This document shows, piece by piece, positions 8,770 to 19,200 of a stretch of 64,000 nucleotides of DNA. Under the pieces are notes generated by a model. It searched no databases. It was not told where the DNA came from and saw nothing but the letters and a program-made list of their open reading frames with translations. The stretch's first letter is position 1; each line of letters begins with the position of its first letter. The position numbers were made by a program, and so were the translations under genes. This stretch comes from QKMZ01 sp012965515 (GTDB taxonomy: Bacteria; Cyanobacteriota; Vampirovibrionia; Obscuribacterales; Obscuribacteraceae), in assembly GCA_937879965.1 (NCBI GenBank), contig CALFMP010000054.1, positions 198,167 to 262,166 of the forward strand, read 5' to 3'.

Positions 8770-9093
8770 TTACTCGTCGCCTTCGGCTTCGTCTTCGCTC
8801 ATGCGAGCGAGTTCTTCGACGTGTGCGACTACTTTGTCAAACTCTTCATCGCTTTCGATAGTCTGGAAAATAGACTGATCGTCGCGTTGGATAAGGCGCA
8901 TGATGACGAGCGAACCATCGTCTTCATCATCAGCCTTCGACTCGCCCTTTTCGCCGCCCATCTTCAGAAGCAGCGCATATTCCTGTTCTTCGAAATCGAA
9001 TATGTCAAGGATCTGACATGTATACGACTGACCATCTTCTCCCTCAAGAGTGATCATCGCTTCTTCAGATTGTGCAGGGGCTTCGTTGCTCAT
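8770..9093 (-). CDS. DUF1292 family protein
   Basis: 107-residue acidic protein of the DUF1292 (UPF0473/YrzB) family. The hallmark is visible: ITLEGEDGQSYTCQILDIFDFEEQEYALL, then VIMRLIQRDDQSIFQTIESDEEFDKVVAHVEEL. The function of the family is unknown. The C-terminus is a short acidic tail. It lies 45 bases downstream of the potassium-channel gene on the same strand and is probably co-transcribed with it. Confidence 0.85.
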   Translation of the reverse strand: MSNEAPAQSEEAMITLEGEDGQSYTCQILDIFDFEEQEYALLLKMGGEKGESKADDEDDGSLVIMRLIQRDDQSIFQTIESDEEFDKVVAHVEELARMSEDEAEGDE

Positions 9094-9138
9094 TGTTCCG
9101 TCTTATCCTTTATAAGCCAAGTTGCCGGCCGTTTCAGC

Positions 9139-10197
9139 CTAGTCCTTACGGATACCTGCAAGCGCCGCGAGCTTCTTCAGCTCTTCTTCTGTTCCCAGCG
9201 CGATCAGGATATCTCCGCTACAAAACACCTGGTCCGGCAGCGGATTGGTTATCAGCTTACCACTTTGATTTAGCGCCAAGATCATCGCCCCAGACTGTTG
9301 TTTTATATTTGCATCCTTTAAAGATTTGCCGACAAGCACGCAATTCTCGCTCAGATTGACCTGGTCGATGCGCAGGTCGTACTCGGGAGCGTGCATTACA
9401 ACGTCGAGAAATTCAGTTACAAGCGGATGTGTAACCGCGGTAGCCATCCTCCGTCCGGCAATTACATATGGCGAAATCACCATGTTTGCGCCAGCCCGCC
9501 GGAGCTTCGATTCAGAGCCGGGATTAGCAGCTCTTGACACGATCGTAACGTTGGCGTTGAGTTCCTTCGCCGACAACACAATAAATGTATTAGCTGCGTC
9601 ATCGGGTAGACCGCATATAACACCTGCCGCTTTCTTGATTTGTGCCTGCAAGAGGATGTCGTCGGAAGTGGCGTCCCCCTCGATGACAAGCAGTTCAGCA
9701 TCACGCGCACGCCGCGCCAACACCGGATCGGACTCGACAACAACGAACGGTATTTTCTTGACCATGAAGTGATCCGTCACTTCTTGACCTGTTCGCCCCC
9801 AGCCGCAAACGATGTAATGGCCTGTAAGTTTGGCAATCTGGTCTTTCATGCGCCTGAGCTCGAAATTGAAACTAACGAACAGTTCTACCATGTCGCCAAG
9901 CACATACACGACTGTGGAGGCACCGGCAAAGATTACAAACATTGCGAAGATTTTTCCGGCGTCGGTCAGCGGTCTGACTTCGCCATAACCGACAGTCGTG
10001 AGCGTGATTACAGTCATGAACAAAGCGTCAAGAATGCGCCAATGTTCAATGAGCATAAACCCGAAAGTGCCCATGAGCACAAGGACAGCGACTGCGCCGA
10101 CATCGCGCAAAATGCGTCGCGCGATGTTTCTTTTATGAAGCCTTTTTATTCGAGCCGCTGATTTACGAGAGTCCACGAATGATTTATGAGGGGACAC
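9139..10197 (-). CDS. Potassium channel with RCK/TrkA regulatory domain
   Basis: A two-helix K+ channel fused to cytosolic RCK domains. Residues ~30-52 and ~84-105 are membrane helices flanking a pore loop with the selectivity filter TVGYGE (68-73). The RCK N-lobe starts near residue 126 with the Rossmann motif GWGRTG (132-137), and a TrkA-C domain (VGKSLKDANI) fills the C-terminus. It should form a ligand-gated K+ channel like MthK. The start is probably the GTG at 10197. A strong ribosome-binding site at about 10237 instead serves a five-codon open frame (ATG at 10225) that ends just before the GTG, possibly a coupled leader. It is divergent from atpD. Confidence 0.88.
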   Translation of the reverse strand: MSPHKSFVDSRKSAARIKRLHKRNIARRILRDVGAVAVLVLMGTFGFMLIEHWRILDALFMTVITLTTVGYGEVRPLTDAGKIFAMFVIFAGASTVVYVLGDMVELFVSFNFELRRMKDQIAKLTGHYIVCGWGRTGQEVTDHFMVKKIPFVVVESDPVLARRARDAELLVIEGDATSDDILLQAQIKKAAGVICGLPDDAANTFIVLSAKELNANVTIVSRAANPGSESKLRRAGANMVISPYVIAGRRMATAVTHPLVTEFLDVVMHAPEYDLRIDQVNLSENCVLVGKSLKDANIKQQSGAMILALNQSGKLITNPLPDQVFCSGDILIALGTEEELKKLAALAGIRKD

Positions 10198-10334
10198 TAA
10201 GTGTCGATCATACTGAAAGTAACATAAACGAGCCCTCCTATCGAGCCTTTAGCCTTTATCCTTAGCAGGTAAACTCAGGCTTCTCGTAAAAGCCTTTATA
10301 GACAAGTATTTGGAAATTCTCATCTGGAGTGCAC

Positions 10335-11771
10335 ATGAGCGCAGTTCTTGAAGCAACACAGGGCAAAGTAGTTCAGGTCATCGGACCAGTCGTGGACGTC
10401 GAATTCTCGAGCGGACACTTGCCCGAGATCTATCACGCCCTTGAAATCGGCGGCAAAAACCCCGCTGGAGACGATTACAAGGTTATCTGCGAAGTGCAGC
10501 AGATGCTCGGCGACAATAGAGTTCGCACAGTAGCAATGAGCTCTACCGACGGCATGACTCGCGGCATGGTCGCCACCGATACCAAAAAGCCGATCTCGGT
10601 TCCTGTAGGGAAAGCCACTCTCGGTCGCATCATGAACGTCGTCGGCGAGCCGGTAGACGAATCTGGTCCTGTGGACACTGAAGAAAGATGGCCGATTCAC
10701 CGTCCAGCTCCCGACCTTACACAACTGCAAACAGACACAATCATTTTTGAAACCGGTATCAAGGTCGTTGACCTCCTCGAGCCTTATATCAAAGGCGGTA
10801 AGGTCGGTCTCTTCGGCGGAGCCGGCGTAGGCAAGACAGTTATCATCCAAGAACTCATCCACAACGTCGCCAAAAACCACGGTGGATTCTCGGTATTCGC
10901 AGGCGTAGGCGAACGTACCCGCGAAGGAAACGACCTCTGGCACGAAATGAAAGATTCAGGCGTGTTGGACAAAGTCGCCCTGATTTACGGTCAGATGAAC
11001 GAGCCACCGGGCGCCAGAATGCGCGTTGGTCTCTCGGCTCTCACAGTTGCCGAATACTTCCGCGACGTCAACAAGACAGACGTGTTGCTCTTCGTAGACA
11101 ACATCTTCCGCTTCACCCAAGCTGGTTCTGAAGTATCCGCGCTGCTCGGACGTATGCCTTCAGCCGTAGGATATCAACCGACATTGGCGCAAGAGATGGG
11201 CGCACTGCAAGAGCGCATCACCTCGACCAAAGCAGGTTCCGTAACCTCAGTACAAGCCATCTACGTACCTGCAGATGACTTGACCGATCCGGCGCCGGCA
11301 ACTGCGTTTGCTCACCTGGATGCAACCACAGTTCTTTCACGTCAAATCGCAGAACTCGGTATCTACCCTGCAGTAGATCCGCTGGCATCTACCTCCACCG
11401 CTCTCAAGCCGGACGTAGTCGGGCAAGAGCACTACGATGTCGCCCGCGGCGTTCAACAAACACTGCAAAAATACAAAGACTTGCAAGACATCATCGCGAT
11501 TCTCGGTATGGACGAATTGTCTGCAGAAGATAAAGTCACCGTATCGCGTGCACGTAAGATCCAACGCTTCTTGAGCCAACCGTTCAACGTAGCCGAAATC
11601 TTCACCGGACGTCCTGGTACCTATGTCAAACTCGAAGACACCGTCAAGGGCTTCAAGATGATCTTGAGCGGCGAATTGGACGACATGTACGAACAATCGT
11701 TCTACATGGTCGGCACCATCGAAGAAGCCATCAAGAACGACAAAGAAACCAAAGACAAAGAAAAGGCATAG
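10335..11771 (+). CDS. atpD: F1 ATP synthase beta subunit
   Basis: Catalytic beta subunit of the F1 motor, 478 residues. It has the beta-barrel N-terminus (GKVVQVIGPVVDVEF), the P-loop GGAGVGKT, GERTREGNDL, the Walker B region DVLLFVDNIFRFTQAGSEVSALLGRMPSAVGYQPTL broken across the nucleotide site, and the DELSAEDK version of the DELSEED lever. I choose the ATG at 10335, five bases after TGGAG, over the GTG at 10329. The alpha, gamma and membrane subunits are not in the window, which matches the separate beta/epsilon pair of cyanobacteria. clpP follows after 13 bases and atpC after that, so the three are almost certainly one transcript. Confidence 0.97.
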   Translation: MSAVLEATQGKVVQVIGPVVDVEFSSGHLPEIYHALEIGGKNPAGDDYKVICEVQQMLGDNRVRTVAMSSTDGMTRGMVATDTKKPISVPVGKATLGRIMNVVGEPVDESGPVDTEERWPIHRPAPDLTQLQTDTIIFETGIKVVDLLEPYIKGGKVGLFGGAGVGKTVIIQELIHNVAKNHGGFSVFAGVGERTREGNDLWHEMKDSGVLDKVALIYGQMNEPPGARMRVGLSALTVAEYFRDVNKTDVLLFVDNIFRFTQAGSEVSALLGRMPSAVGYQPTLAQEMGALQERITSTKAGSVTSVQAIYVPADDLTDPAPATAFAHLDATTVLSRQIAELGIYPAVDPLASTSTALKPDVVGQEHYDVARGVQQTLQKYKDLQDIIAILGMDELSAEDKVTVSRARKIQRFLSQPFNVAEIFTGRPGTYVKLEDTVKGFKMILSGELDDMYEQSFYMVGTIEEAIKNDKETKDKEKA

Positions 11772-11784
11772 TTCGAATACTTGC

Positions 11785-12510
11785 ATGAAAAAGAAGAATC
11801 AGGAAGCTACAAACGAAAAACCGCAAACGCCTGCGGCTCCAAAACCGAGTAATCGAGACATTTTTGTCTTCGGCCGGTTGGAAAACGAAGTGGCGCTACC
11901 GGTAATTCGTCGCATCCTGAAATTGAATCAGAGCGATCCGACAAAACCGATCAATCTGTATATCAATTCTTCCGGCGGCAACGGCTACAACGCTGACGCT
12001 ATCATCGCAATCATGTCTCAAATCGAGGCGAAGGTTAACACCATCTGCCTTGGTCACGCTTTATCCGGTGCTTGTGAAATTTTGGCAGCCGGCACCGGTG
12101 AGCGTGTGGCATACGAATTTGCCACTTTGATGTTCCACCAAACGCTCTGGGAAGCTGATGGTGACATCACCAATTTGGAAATTCAAGCCGCTCAGGGACA
12201 GCGTTTTCGCAATGCACAAATCGAAGTTTTGCACCGCTGCACGGGACAAAGCAGAGAACGCCTTCGCAAAGACATCGAGCGCGATCATTATATGACTGCG
12301 CAAGAAGCTCTCGAATACGGGATGATCGATCGCATTTGCGCTCACAAGAAAAAGAGCAAAAGTGATAAGGCATCTTCGAATCACAAGAATCACGAACACA
12401 AAGGACTGGACTTGATCGCCGAATCGACAGTCAAAGGTGTAAAACAACAAAAATTGGCATCAGCTCTTGCAATGAAGAAGAAAACAGCAAGAGCAAAGAA
12501 AGGCAAATAA
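11785..12510 (+). CDS. clpP: ClpP-type serine protease with basic C-terminal tail
   Basis: Proteolytic subunit of the Clp/ATP-dependent protease family (peptidase S14), 241 residues. The catalytic triad is complete: Ser94 in GHALSGACEI, His118 in FATLMFHQ and Asp167 in ERDHYMTAQEALEYGMID. The INSSGG substrate-binding loop is present. Compared with ordinary ClpP (~200 aa) it has an N-terminal Lys/Pro-rich leader and about 50 extra C-terminal residues very rich in Lys and His, ending KKKTARAKKGK. It lies between atpD (13 bases before) and atpC (12 bases after), an unusual place. No ClpX or ClpA gene is nearby. The basic tail could bind nucleic acid or acidic surfaces; that is only a guess. Confidence 0.88.
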   Translation: MKKKNQEATNEKPQTPAAPKPSNRDIFVFGRLENEVALPVIRRILKLNQSDPTKPINLYINSSGGNGYNADAIIAIMSQIEAKVNTICLGHALSGACEILAAGTGERVAYEFATLMFHQTLWEADGDITNLEIQAAQGQRFRNAQIEVLHRCTGQSRERLRKDIERDHYMTAQEALEYGMIDRICAHKKKSKSDKASSNHKNHEHKGLDLIAESTVKGVKQQKLASALAMKKKTARAKKGK

Positions 12511-12522
12511 GAGGACGGTTCA

Positions 12523-13038
12523 ATGACTGCTGGCACAATGTTTCTCAAAATCATCACTCCTGAGCGCATCGTTTTAGAAGCGCCCGTGAAAAAAGTGACT
12601 GCCCGAGCAGTTGATGGAGAGTTGACCATATTGCCCGACCACGAGCCAATCGTCACTGCACTCGCAATCGACATCGTCGAATTCCAAGGCGAAAGCTCAT
12701 TTGATACCGCCGCCGTCATCGGTGGTGTCATGGAAGTGAAGAAGGGCGAAGATGCGCTCAAAGAAAGAAGCGCCAGAGAAAAAGAGACTAAAGAAAAAGA
12801 GCTGGACAACATCATTCCGGATGCGACTTACGTAACCATTGTCAGCAACATGGCTGAACTCGACACTGAAATCGACGAAGCCAGAGCGAAACAAGCGAAA
12901 GATCGCCTCGAGGCAGAAAAGACGCAGAAGACCGACAAGCTCGAAGTTCAAGTCGCAGAAATGGCATTGTCCAGAGCGATGGCACGACTCAAAGCAGTCG
13001 AACTCACCAAGCGCAGAAAAGGCGGTCACAACCGCTAG
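12523..13038 (+). CDS. atpC: F1 ATP synthase epsilon subunit with charged insertion
   Basis: Epsilon subunit of F1, 171 residues against about 135 in most bacteria. The N-terminal beta-sandwich is clear (FLKIITPERIVLEAPVKKV, DGELTILPDHEPIVTAL, AVIGGVMEVK). Between that and the usual final strand and helix pair (TYVTIVSNMAELDTEIDEARA) lies an extra ~30-residue Lys/Glu-rich stretch, residues ~72-101. The C-terminus is extended and basic. GAGG before the ATG is a good ribosome-binding site. It is the last gene of the atpD-clpP-atpC run. The insertion may alter the inhibitory C-terminal helices; this is inference. Confidence 0.88.
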   Translation: MTAGTMFLKIITPERIVLEAPVKKVTARAVDGELTILPDHEPIVTALAIDIVEFQGESSFDTAAVIGGVMEVKKGEDALKERSAREKETKEKELDNIIPDATYVTIVSNMAELDTEIDEARAKQAKDRLEAEKTQKTDKLEVQVAEMALSRAMARLKAVELTKRRKGGHNR

Positions 13039-13130
13039 GAAGCAAAGCAGAGATGCCCTGCTGCCGCGACACGCATTGGGCGACGCTGCAGCGAAGCTCC
13101 GGAGGGGCTACCCTGCCGCGAGTCTCGTAG

Positions 13131-13190
13131 GGGCGATGCCATGCATCGCCCGGTTAGAACGATTCGACAGGGCGCAGTCAATGCGCCCCT
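13131..13190. repeat. Palindromic intergenic repeats after atpC
   Basis: Palindromes at 13131-13151 (GGGCGATGCC..GCATCGCCC) and 13170-13189 (GGGCGCAGTCAATGCGCCCC). A degenerate copy precedes them near 13070-13085. After these no further copy was seen until 36.5 kb. Confidence 0.8.
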
Positions 13191-13301
13191 GTTTTCAGCC
13201 TAAATCGGAACGCACCAGACCAAAGCTCAAAACTCACTCGAAAGTGTGATTTCTAGAAAAGGGTTACCCCTAAAGCGGCCCGAATAGTGAGAATTTATCG
13301 G

Positions 13302-14519
13302 TTACTTTCTCGGCAAGCTGATACTGAATGTCGCGCCCTCGCCATCTACGCTCGAGCATTCGAGGGTTCCACGATGCAAGTTAACGATGTTCTTCGTCAG
13401 ATACAAGCCAAGACCAGTACCTATCTGGTTCTCAACATCTCTCTTTCCCTGCCAGAATTGCTCAAATAGCTTCTCCCTTTGTTCGAATGGAATTCCCCTA
13501 CCAGAATCACGAACCGAGAGACGGACCGTCTCATTATCGAATTCACCAAAGACCTCAATATAGCCATCTTCAGGCGTGAATTTGATTGCATTATCGATCA
13601 AGTTGAAGAGAGCTCTTCGCAGCAAAATCGCATCGGCTTGAATATCAGGAAATGACGCTGCAATTTCCAGTTTTGCAAGCTGGCGTTTCGATGCCATATG
13701 AAACGAAAACTCTCCCAGGATTGCGTGCAACAATGCAACCAGATTGACTTGCTTGAGCTGAGGAACCAGCGCACCGGAGTGATGCTTGTAGGTATCGAGC
13801 AAATTCCAAATCATATGCAGCATAAAGTTGTTGCTGCTATGAATTTGCTGAAGCAAGGGCTGTTGATCTTCAGGACTCACCCCGCCGGACAATATCGCTT
13901 CAAGGATGCGATTGACTCCTATCAATGGGTTCTTCAGGTCGTGAGTCAAGGACGCCACAAAGTCATCCCGCTGGCGAAGCAATTCATTCAACTCACTGTT
14001 GGTTTCTATCAGTTGGAGGTTTCGTTTCTCCAATTCGACAGTTTTGCTCTCGGAGAGCTCATTCAAGATGACGAGTTCAGCAGTAATTCGAGACAATTCC
14101 AACGCCGAAGAAGCGAGCTGCGCACTACGTTCGACTAAGTCGACGTGGCGATGTTGGAGCTCCGCTTTGCCATCAGCAATCGTCAGCTGGGAAATTCTGT
14201 TTTCTTCGTCTTTGGTCTGTAGTAAATCAGTTGCTTCCTGCACTTGTTGTCGCTCATGCAACAGAGCAACGTTCGTCTCTGTGAGCAGCTCCCGAGTCAG
14301 GCTCAAGTCTTTCTGATTGGACTCAAGGGACCTAGAAGCAAGTGCAAGTTGTGTATTCGTATCGGCCAGACCGCTCTTCGTTTTGTTCAGTTCGGCGACT
14401 TTGTCTTTAAGCTCCTTCAGCGCGCTATCGCGCTCTATCGTACGTGCACTTAGCGCAGCCTTAGTTTCGCTAAGAACCTTTAGCAAGTCTTCTGACACAG
14501 AGACACCATATTTGCGCAA
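13302..14519 (-). CDS. Soluble sensor histidine kinase
   Basis: 405 residues with no membrane segment. Residues ~5-185 are a long coiled coil (repeated Leu/Glu/Lys heptads such as ELNKTKSGLADTNTQL). The HisKA dimerisation helix has the phosphoacceptor His in SLTHDLKNPL, and the HATPase domain shows the N box NLIDNAIKFT, G1 DSGRGIP, F box FEQFW and G2 GTGLGLYL. It is therefore a complete cytoplasmic kinase, with the coiled coil probably transmitting the signal. No response regulator is adjacent, so it is an orphan. The start may be the TTG at 14519; no strong ribosome-binding site decides it, and a GTG a few codons in is possible. Confidence 0.88.
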   Translation of the reverse strand: MRKYGVSVSEDLLKVLSETKAALSARTIERDSALKELKDKVAELNKTKSGLADTNTQLALASRSLESNQKDLSLTRELLTETNVALLHERQQVQEATDLLQTKDEENRISQLTIADGKAELQHRHVDLVERSAQLASSALELSRITAELVILNELSESKTVELEKRNLQLIETNSELNELLRQRDDFVASLTHDLKNPLIGVNRILEAILSGGVSPEDQQPLLQQIHSSNNFMLHMIWNLLDTYKHHSGALVPQLKQVNLVALLHAILGEFSFHMASKRQLAKLEIAASFPDIQADAILLRRALFNLIDNAIKFTPEDGYIEVFGEFDNETVRLSVRDSGRGIPFEQREKLFEQFWQGKRDVENQIGTGLGLYLTKNIVNLHRGTLECSSVDGEGATFSISLPRK

Positions 14520-14672
14520 TCAGCCCACTTTTCGATTTAATCATGGAGGTGAATGTACAAGATATTACCCATTCGGGGGATTCACACACACCCTAACTGC
14601 AGACGTCTTGACGAATTTGCAGGTTGTTTTATGTAATAAGTGTACAAAGGGGACGGGGGGCAACTTGTCAAT

Positions 14673-14846
14673 ATGCCAAAGCGATTGGTAGAACACTTGA
14701 AGCGCTTAACGGAAGCGCGAAAACAGCTAGCAGAGCAGATAAAGGAATCGGAAGCATCATTGAAAAAGTTAGATGCAGAGATCGAAGATCTACAGAACAG
14801 GTTAAAGGAGGAAGGAATTGAACTTCAACTCCACAGTGAGAAGTAG
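14673..14846 (+). CDS. Small coiled-coil protein (57 aa)
   Basis: A short protein that is almost wholly one coiled coil: LVEHLKRLTEARKQL, IKESEASLKKLDAEIEDL and QNRLKEEG follow heptad spacing and are rich in Lys and Glu. The ATG at 14673 is chosen as the conventional start; a GTG at 14640 in the same frame would add 11 residues. A run of G about 12 bases before the ATG is a weak ribosome-binding site. It is divergent from the histidine kinase, itself rich in coiled coil. Function unknown. Confidence 0.6.
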   Translation: MPKRLVEHLKRLTEARKQLAEQIKESEASLKKLDAEIEDLQNRLKEEGIELQLHSEK

Positions 14847-15122
14847 CTGCACTTAAGCCTGAGAGTTTCGGGTGAGCCATCGCAGCGTTCCCTTACCATT
14901 CAACCGACACAACCCCGCAGCGCCGCGCAAGATCGCTTTCCTTGCGATTTAGAAATACGAAAGGCGCGACTGTGCAATTGAACATTATCTGGCATTGCTC
15001 TGTAATGCTAGGCTGGTGTTCAATTTCCTGACGTTCAGCTCGGGAAACCAACCACCTATTATTCGCAAATTTCACAGCAATAGCATTGCTGTGTTGATGC
15101 TGTTCGCGCGAAGGAGACGGGC

Positions 15123-16109
15123 ATGACACCTGAATTGATCAAAGTTAAACCAATTCCGGACCATTTTCATCAGGACAATCAGGTTGTGTGTGAGCGCTGT
15201 ATGAGTCAGCTTGTTTCAGCTGGAAATCCTCATATCGACTCATTCAACGAGTTCATGTACGTAACCGGGCAGCTTATAGCAATCTCGCTCAAGGGTATCT
15301 GTTCACTTGTACTTGTAATTAGCAAGCGAGCCAGACCGTTCCTGGAAGCGATTCGGGAACATATCTATATTGCAAACGAAGTTCTTTTGATTGTGGCGAA
15401 GTTTCTTCTATTTGTATCGATTGGAATCGGCATGTTGGTAGCGGCGTTGTTCCCAACAATTGTTGGGCGAAAAACGGCACACGAAGAGGATCTCGACAAC
15501 AAGTACAGAGCAAAAAAACAGAAAGAATGGGAGCGGCTTCAGCAGGATAAAAAGGAGCAGCAGGAATTTGATGATGAGAGAGATGCACTGTTTAGAAATC
15601 ATCACGAAAAACTGCGTGCAATGAAGGCCGGATATGCTCGGTGGAGCGACGCCCAAGATGCTGCATGGAAGAAGAAGCTTGAAGAGAAGTATGAGCGCGA
15701 TGCGGAGGAAATGAAAAAGTATAACAAGAATGTTCAAGAAACCAAAACAGCGGAACTGTCTCGTCCCATGCTTCTCCATACTTCTGAGCAGGCGGAAGAT
15801 GACTATTTGGTCAGGACTGCGAATCAGCTTGCACTCGGTGTAGAACGCGCAGTCGAGGACCCAGAGAAAGCACGGAAAGCCGCTGAAGAGCTAGTAAAGG
15901 AAAGAGAAGAACTTGCGAGGAAAGACATGCGACGAGTTGACCTTATAGATAGGTACAAACACAAAGCGTGGGAAGCGGAGCGACTTCGACGAGAAGCAGA
16001 CATTGAAAGAAGAAGTGGGAACGATGAAGAAGCCGAGCGCAAAGAACGTCTTGAAATTCAGACTCAAGCAGAAGCTGATGGCTACCGAAAAGAACTCCTT
16101 TCGGTTTAA
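15123..16109 (+). CDS. Membrane-anchored coiled-coil protein
   Basis: 328 residues, unrecognised. The N-terminus carries a CERC pair (about residues 23-26) that could bind a metal. Two hydrophobic segments lie at ~47-66 and ~83-113. The remaining ~210 residues are very rich in Lys, Glu and Arg (KKQKEWERLQQDKKEQQEF, EEKYERDAEEMKKY) and are almost certainly long alpha-helix or coiled coil in the cytoplasm. AGGAG eight bases before the ATG is a strong ribosome-binding site. It ends about 170 bases from the end of the convergent RND pump gene. Confidence 0.75.
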   Translation: MTPELIKVKPIPDHFHQDNQVVCERCMSQLVSAGNPHIDSFNEFMYVTGQLIAISLKGICSLVLVISKRARPFLEAIREHIYIANEVLLIVAKFLLFVSIGIGMLVAALFPTIVGRKTAHEEDLDNKYRAKKQKEWERLQQDKKEQQEFDDERDALFRNHHEKLRAMKAGYARWSDAQDAAWKKKLEEKYERDAEEMKKYNKNVQETKTAELSRPMLLHTSEQAEDDYLVRTANQLALGVERAVEDPEKARKAAEELVKEREELARKDMRRVDLIDRYKHKAWEAERLRREADIERRSGNDEEAERKERLEIQTQAEADGYRKELLSV

Positions 16110-16277
16110 CGGCACCTGGAAACTTTTGATGACCTCCAAACAAAAGCTGGTTAATAATGGGCTCACATCAAAACTGAAATTCCCATACCGGCATTTCTAT
16201 TTTCGTTGTTTCTCAACTTTCAACACCGGCATAGAGCGGCAAAACAACTGGCTTCTTGCTCTCTCGCTTAGAACTCA

Positions 16278-19200
16278 TCAGTTTGGCCAAGAGGCTTCTT
16301 CGTAACTGTAAGAATGGGTCAATGGTTCGAAACCCTGCTTTGACGGACTTTCTGCAGAACTTTGCAAAGCTTTTTTCTTGCCTGCAGTCAATTTAAACAT
16401 CACAGGTAACACTAATAGTGTGAGAAAAGTCGCCGAAACCAATCCTCCTAGCACAACGGTAGCTAGCGGTCGCTGAACTTCTGAGCCTGTGCCGGTGGAA
16501 AACATCTTTGGCAGAAGACCCATAATAGCTACAAGTGCAGTCATCAGAACTGGTCTAAATCGTATGGTGGCTCCTTCCTTGATAGCTTCTTGAGGTGACA
16601 ATCCGCCTTCATGCAGCTGACTTATATAAGTGACAAGAATAACACCATTCTGCACGGCTACACCAAACAAAGCAATAAAGCCAATGATGGCAGGAACCGA
16701 GACGGGCTGGTGGGTCAGAAAAAGTCCAATGATACCGCCGATAATGGCAAAGGGAACATTTGCCATTACCAAGCACGCGTTTTTGAAAGAGTTGAATGCA
16801 GCAAACAAAAGTATGAATATCAAAAGTAAGACAATTGGTACAACAACCGCCAACTTTGCCATAGCCCGCTGTTGGTTCTCGAACTGTCCACCCCAAACGA
16901 TTTTGCAATCGTCCGGCAGGTGAACTTGTTTGGAAACCTTCTCTTGCGCTTCTTGAACGAACCCGCCTAAATCTCTACCTCTAATATTGCAAAGAACCGC
17001 TGTTCGTCTCTGTGCCTCTTCTCGGTTGACCATAACCGTACCGGGCTCGAGTGTGATATCAGCCAGCATCTTGAGTGGAATTGAAGCGCCTGAAGCTGTC
17101 GTTACCAACAGGTTTTGAATGTCTTCGATCGAGTCTCTTTCTTTATGTGGCAATCTAACTAGAACCCCGAATCTCTTGTGTTCTTCAAAGACCTCAGTTA
17201 CCACGCTTCCTGCCAGCGCTGTTTGCACATATCTTTGAACAGTTTGTACATTGAGACCAAATCGAGCCAGTTTATTTCGATCCAAGCGAATGTTCAGCTG
17301 TGGAGAACCAAGCATTCTCTCTCTTTGAAGATCCGCAGCACCCTTTACCGGTGCTATTGCCGTCATTACATCCTGTGAAATTTTGTCTATTTCGTGAAGA
17401 TCGTTTCCAAACACCTTTATGGCCAGATCGGCCTTTACTCCTGAAACTAGATCGTCAACCATATCGGATATAGGTTGCGAGAAGCTGTAAACAAGACCGG
17501 GAATGCGATCGAGCTTCTTCGACATTCTTTCAACAAGCTCTTCCTTGCTTCGAACTGTCCACTCCTGCTTGGGCTTCAAGCCTACATAAGTGTCGGCGTT
17601 ATCGACACCGTCAAGGTCCGATCCCATACCTGAGCGCCCTATTCGGGAGACTACTATAGTCACTTCAGGAAACTGTTTAATCACACTTTCGATTATGCGA
17701 GACATCTCAATCGACTCAGTGTGAGCGACACTCGGAGCGAGTTTCGTACGCAAAAGGATTGAGCCTTCATCAAGAGTAGGTATGAACTCAGAACCCAGGA
17801 AAGGCACAAGAGTCAACGAAAAGGCTAAAGCGCCAAGCGCAGAAGCAACAACGATTTTGGGATTGGAGAGCGCTGCTTGCAGAAGCTTTTCGTAGAGTTT
17901 GCGCGGAACGCTGAGAACTGGACTTTCTCTATCAACAATTTTTCCACGCAGAAGAAAATAGCAAAGTAAAGGAATGATTGTTAAGGAGCAGAGTAGTGCT
18001 CCAGAAATTGAATAAATGAAAGTCAATGCCAACGGTTGAAACATTTTGCCTTCTACGCCTTCAAGAGTGAAGAGCGGAATGTAAACAGCGATGATGATGA
18101 GGATTGAAAATAAAATTGGTTTGCCAACCTCTTTGGCAGCAAGCATCGTTGTCTGAAGAGTTTCCTCTCTGCTGAGCGAACGACCGTCGTGCTGCTTTTC
18201 GGCTAAATGCCTAAAGACGTTTTCAACCATAACTACGCCAGCATCAACTATTACACCAAAATCCACTGCGCCCAGTGTCATCAGATTCGAGGATAGTCCG
18301 GTGAACTTCATCATCACAAAGCTGAACAACAAGGACAAAGGTATGATTACTGCGGCGATTATGGCAGCCCGAATCTGCAATAGGATGGCGGCTAGAATTA
18401 CGATCACGAGAGCGCCGCTGAATAGAAGAATTTCCTTTACCGTGTCCATCGTTTTATCAACCAATTCCATTTGGTTGTAGTAAGGAACTACGCGAACGCC
18501 GCCTGGAAGTTCTGATTGGATCTCCGCTAAACACTTTTCGACATTAAGAACTACCTCTTTTGTGTTAACTCCTTTTCTGGTCAAGACTATGCCTGTAACA
18601 GCTTCGCCGAGACCATTCATCGAAGCCGAACCTCGCCTAAAGGCTCCGTTAATAGTCACTTTGGCAATCTGGCTCAGCTTAACTGGCGTGCCTTGATACT
18701 CCCTCAAAACAATATTTTCAATATCGGTTTCAGTGTTGATGCGGCCTAGTCCTCTTATGATGATTTCCTCGCCGCCCTGCTCGACAAAGTTTCCTCCGGC
18801 ATTCGAATTATTGCTTTCAACCGCCTCGATAACTTCCTTGAGGCTAATATCGTAAGCCTTCATTTGATCCGGATTGAGCAGCACTTGATACTGTTTGACG
18901 AAGCCCCCGTAGGAGACTACATTACCCACGCCGGGTACGCTTTTTAGTTTGCGAGCCACTGTCCAGTCTTGTATCGTTCTGAGCGAAATGTCGTCTTGCG
19001 AGCCTTCCAAGTAATACATAAAAACATTGCTGAAGCTTGATACGACTGGTCCAAGCTGCGGTTCTGGCACATCTTTCGGAAACTTGAGAGTATTCAATCG
19101 TTGTTGCACAAGTTGTCGCGCAAAATAAACATCCATGCTGTCTTGGAAAATCACAGTAACGACCGAGAGACCAAAGCTGGAATTGCTTCTGATGGTGGTC

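Noticed and set aside
14893..15129. 78-codon minus-strand frame in the gap before the coiled-coil gene
   Set aside because: It overlaps the ribosome-binding site and start of the next gene and has no recognisable motif. It may be real but I cannot support it.
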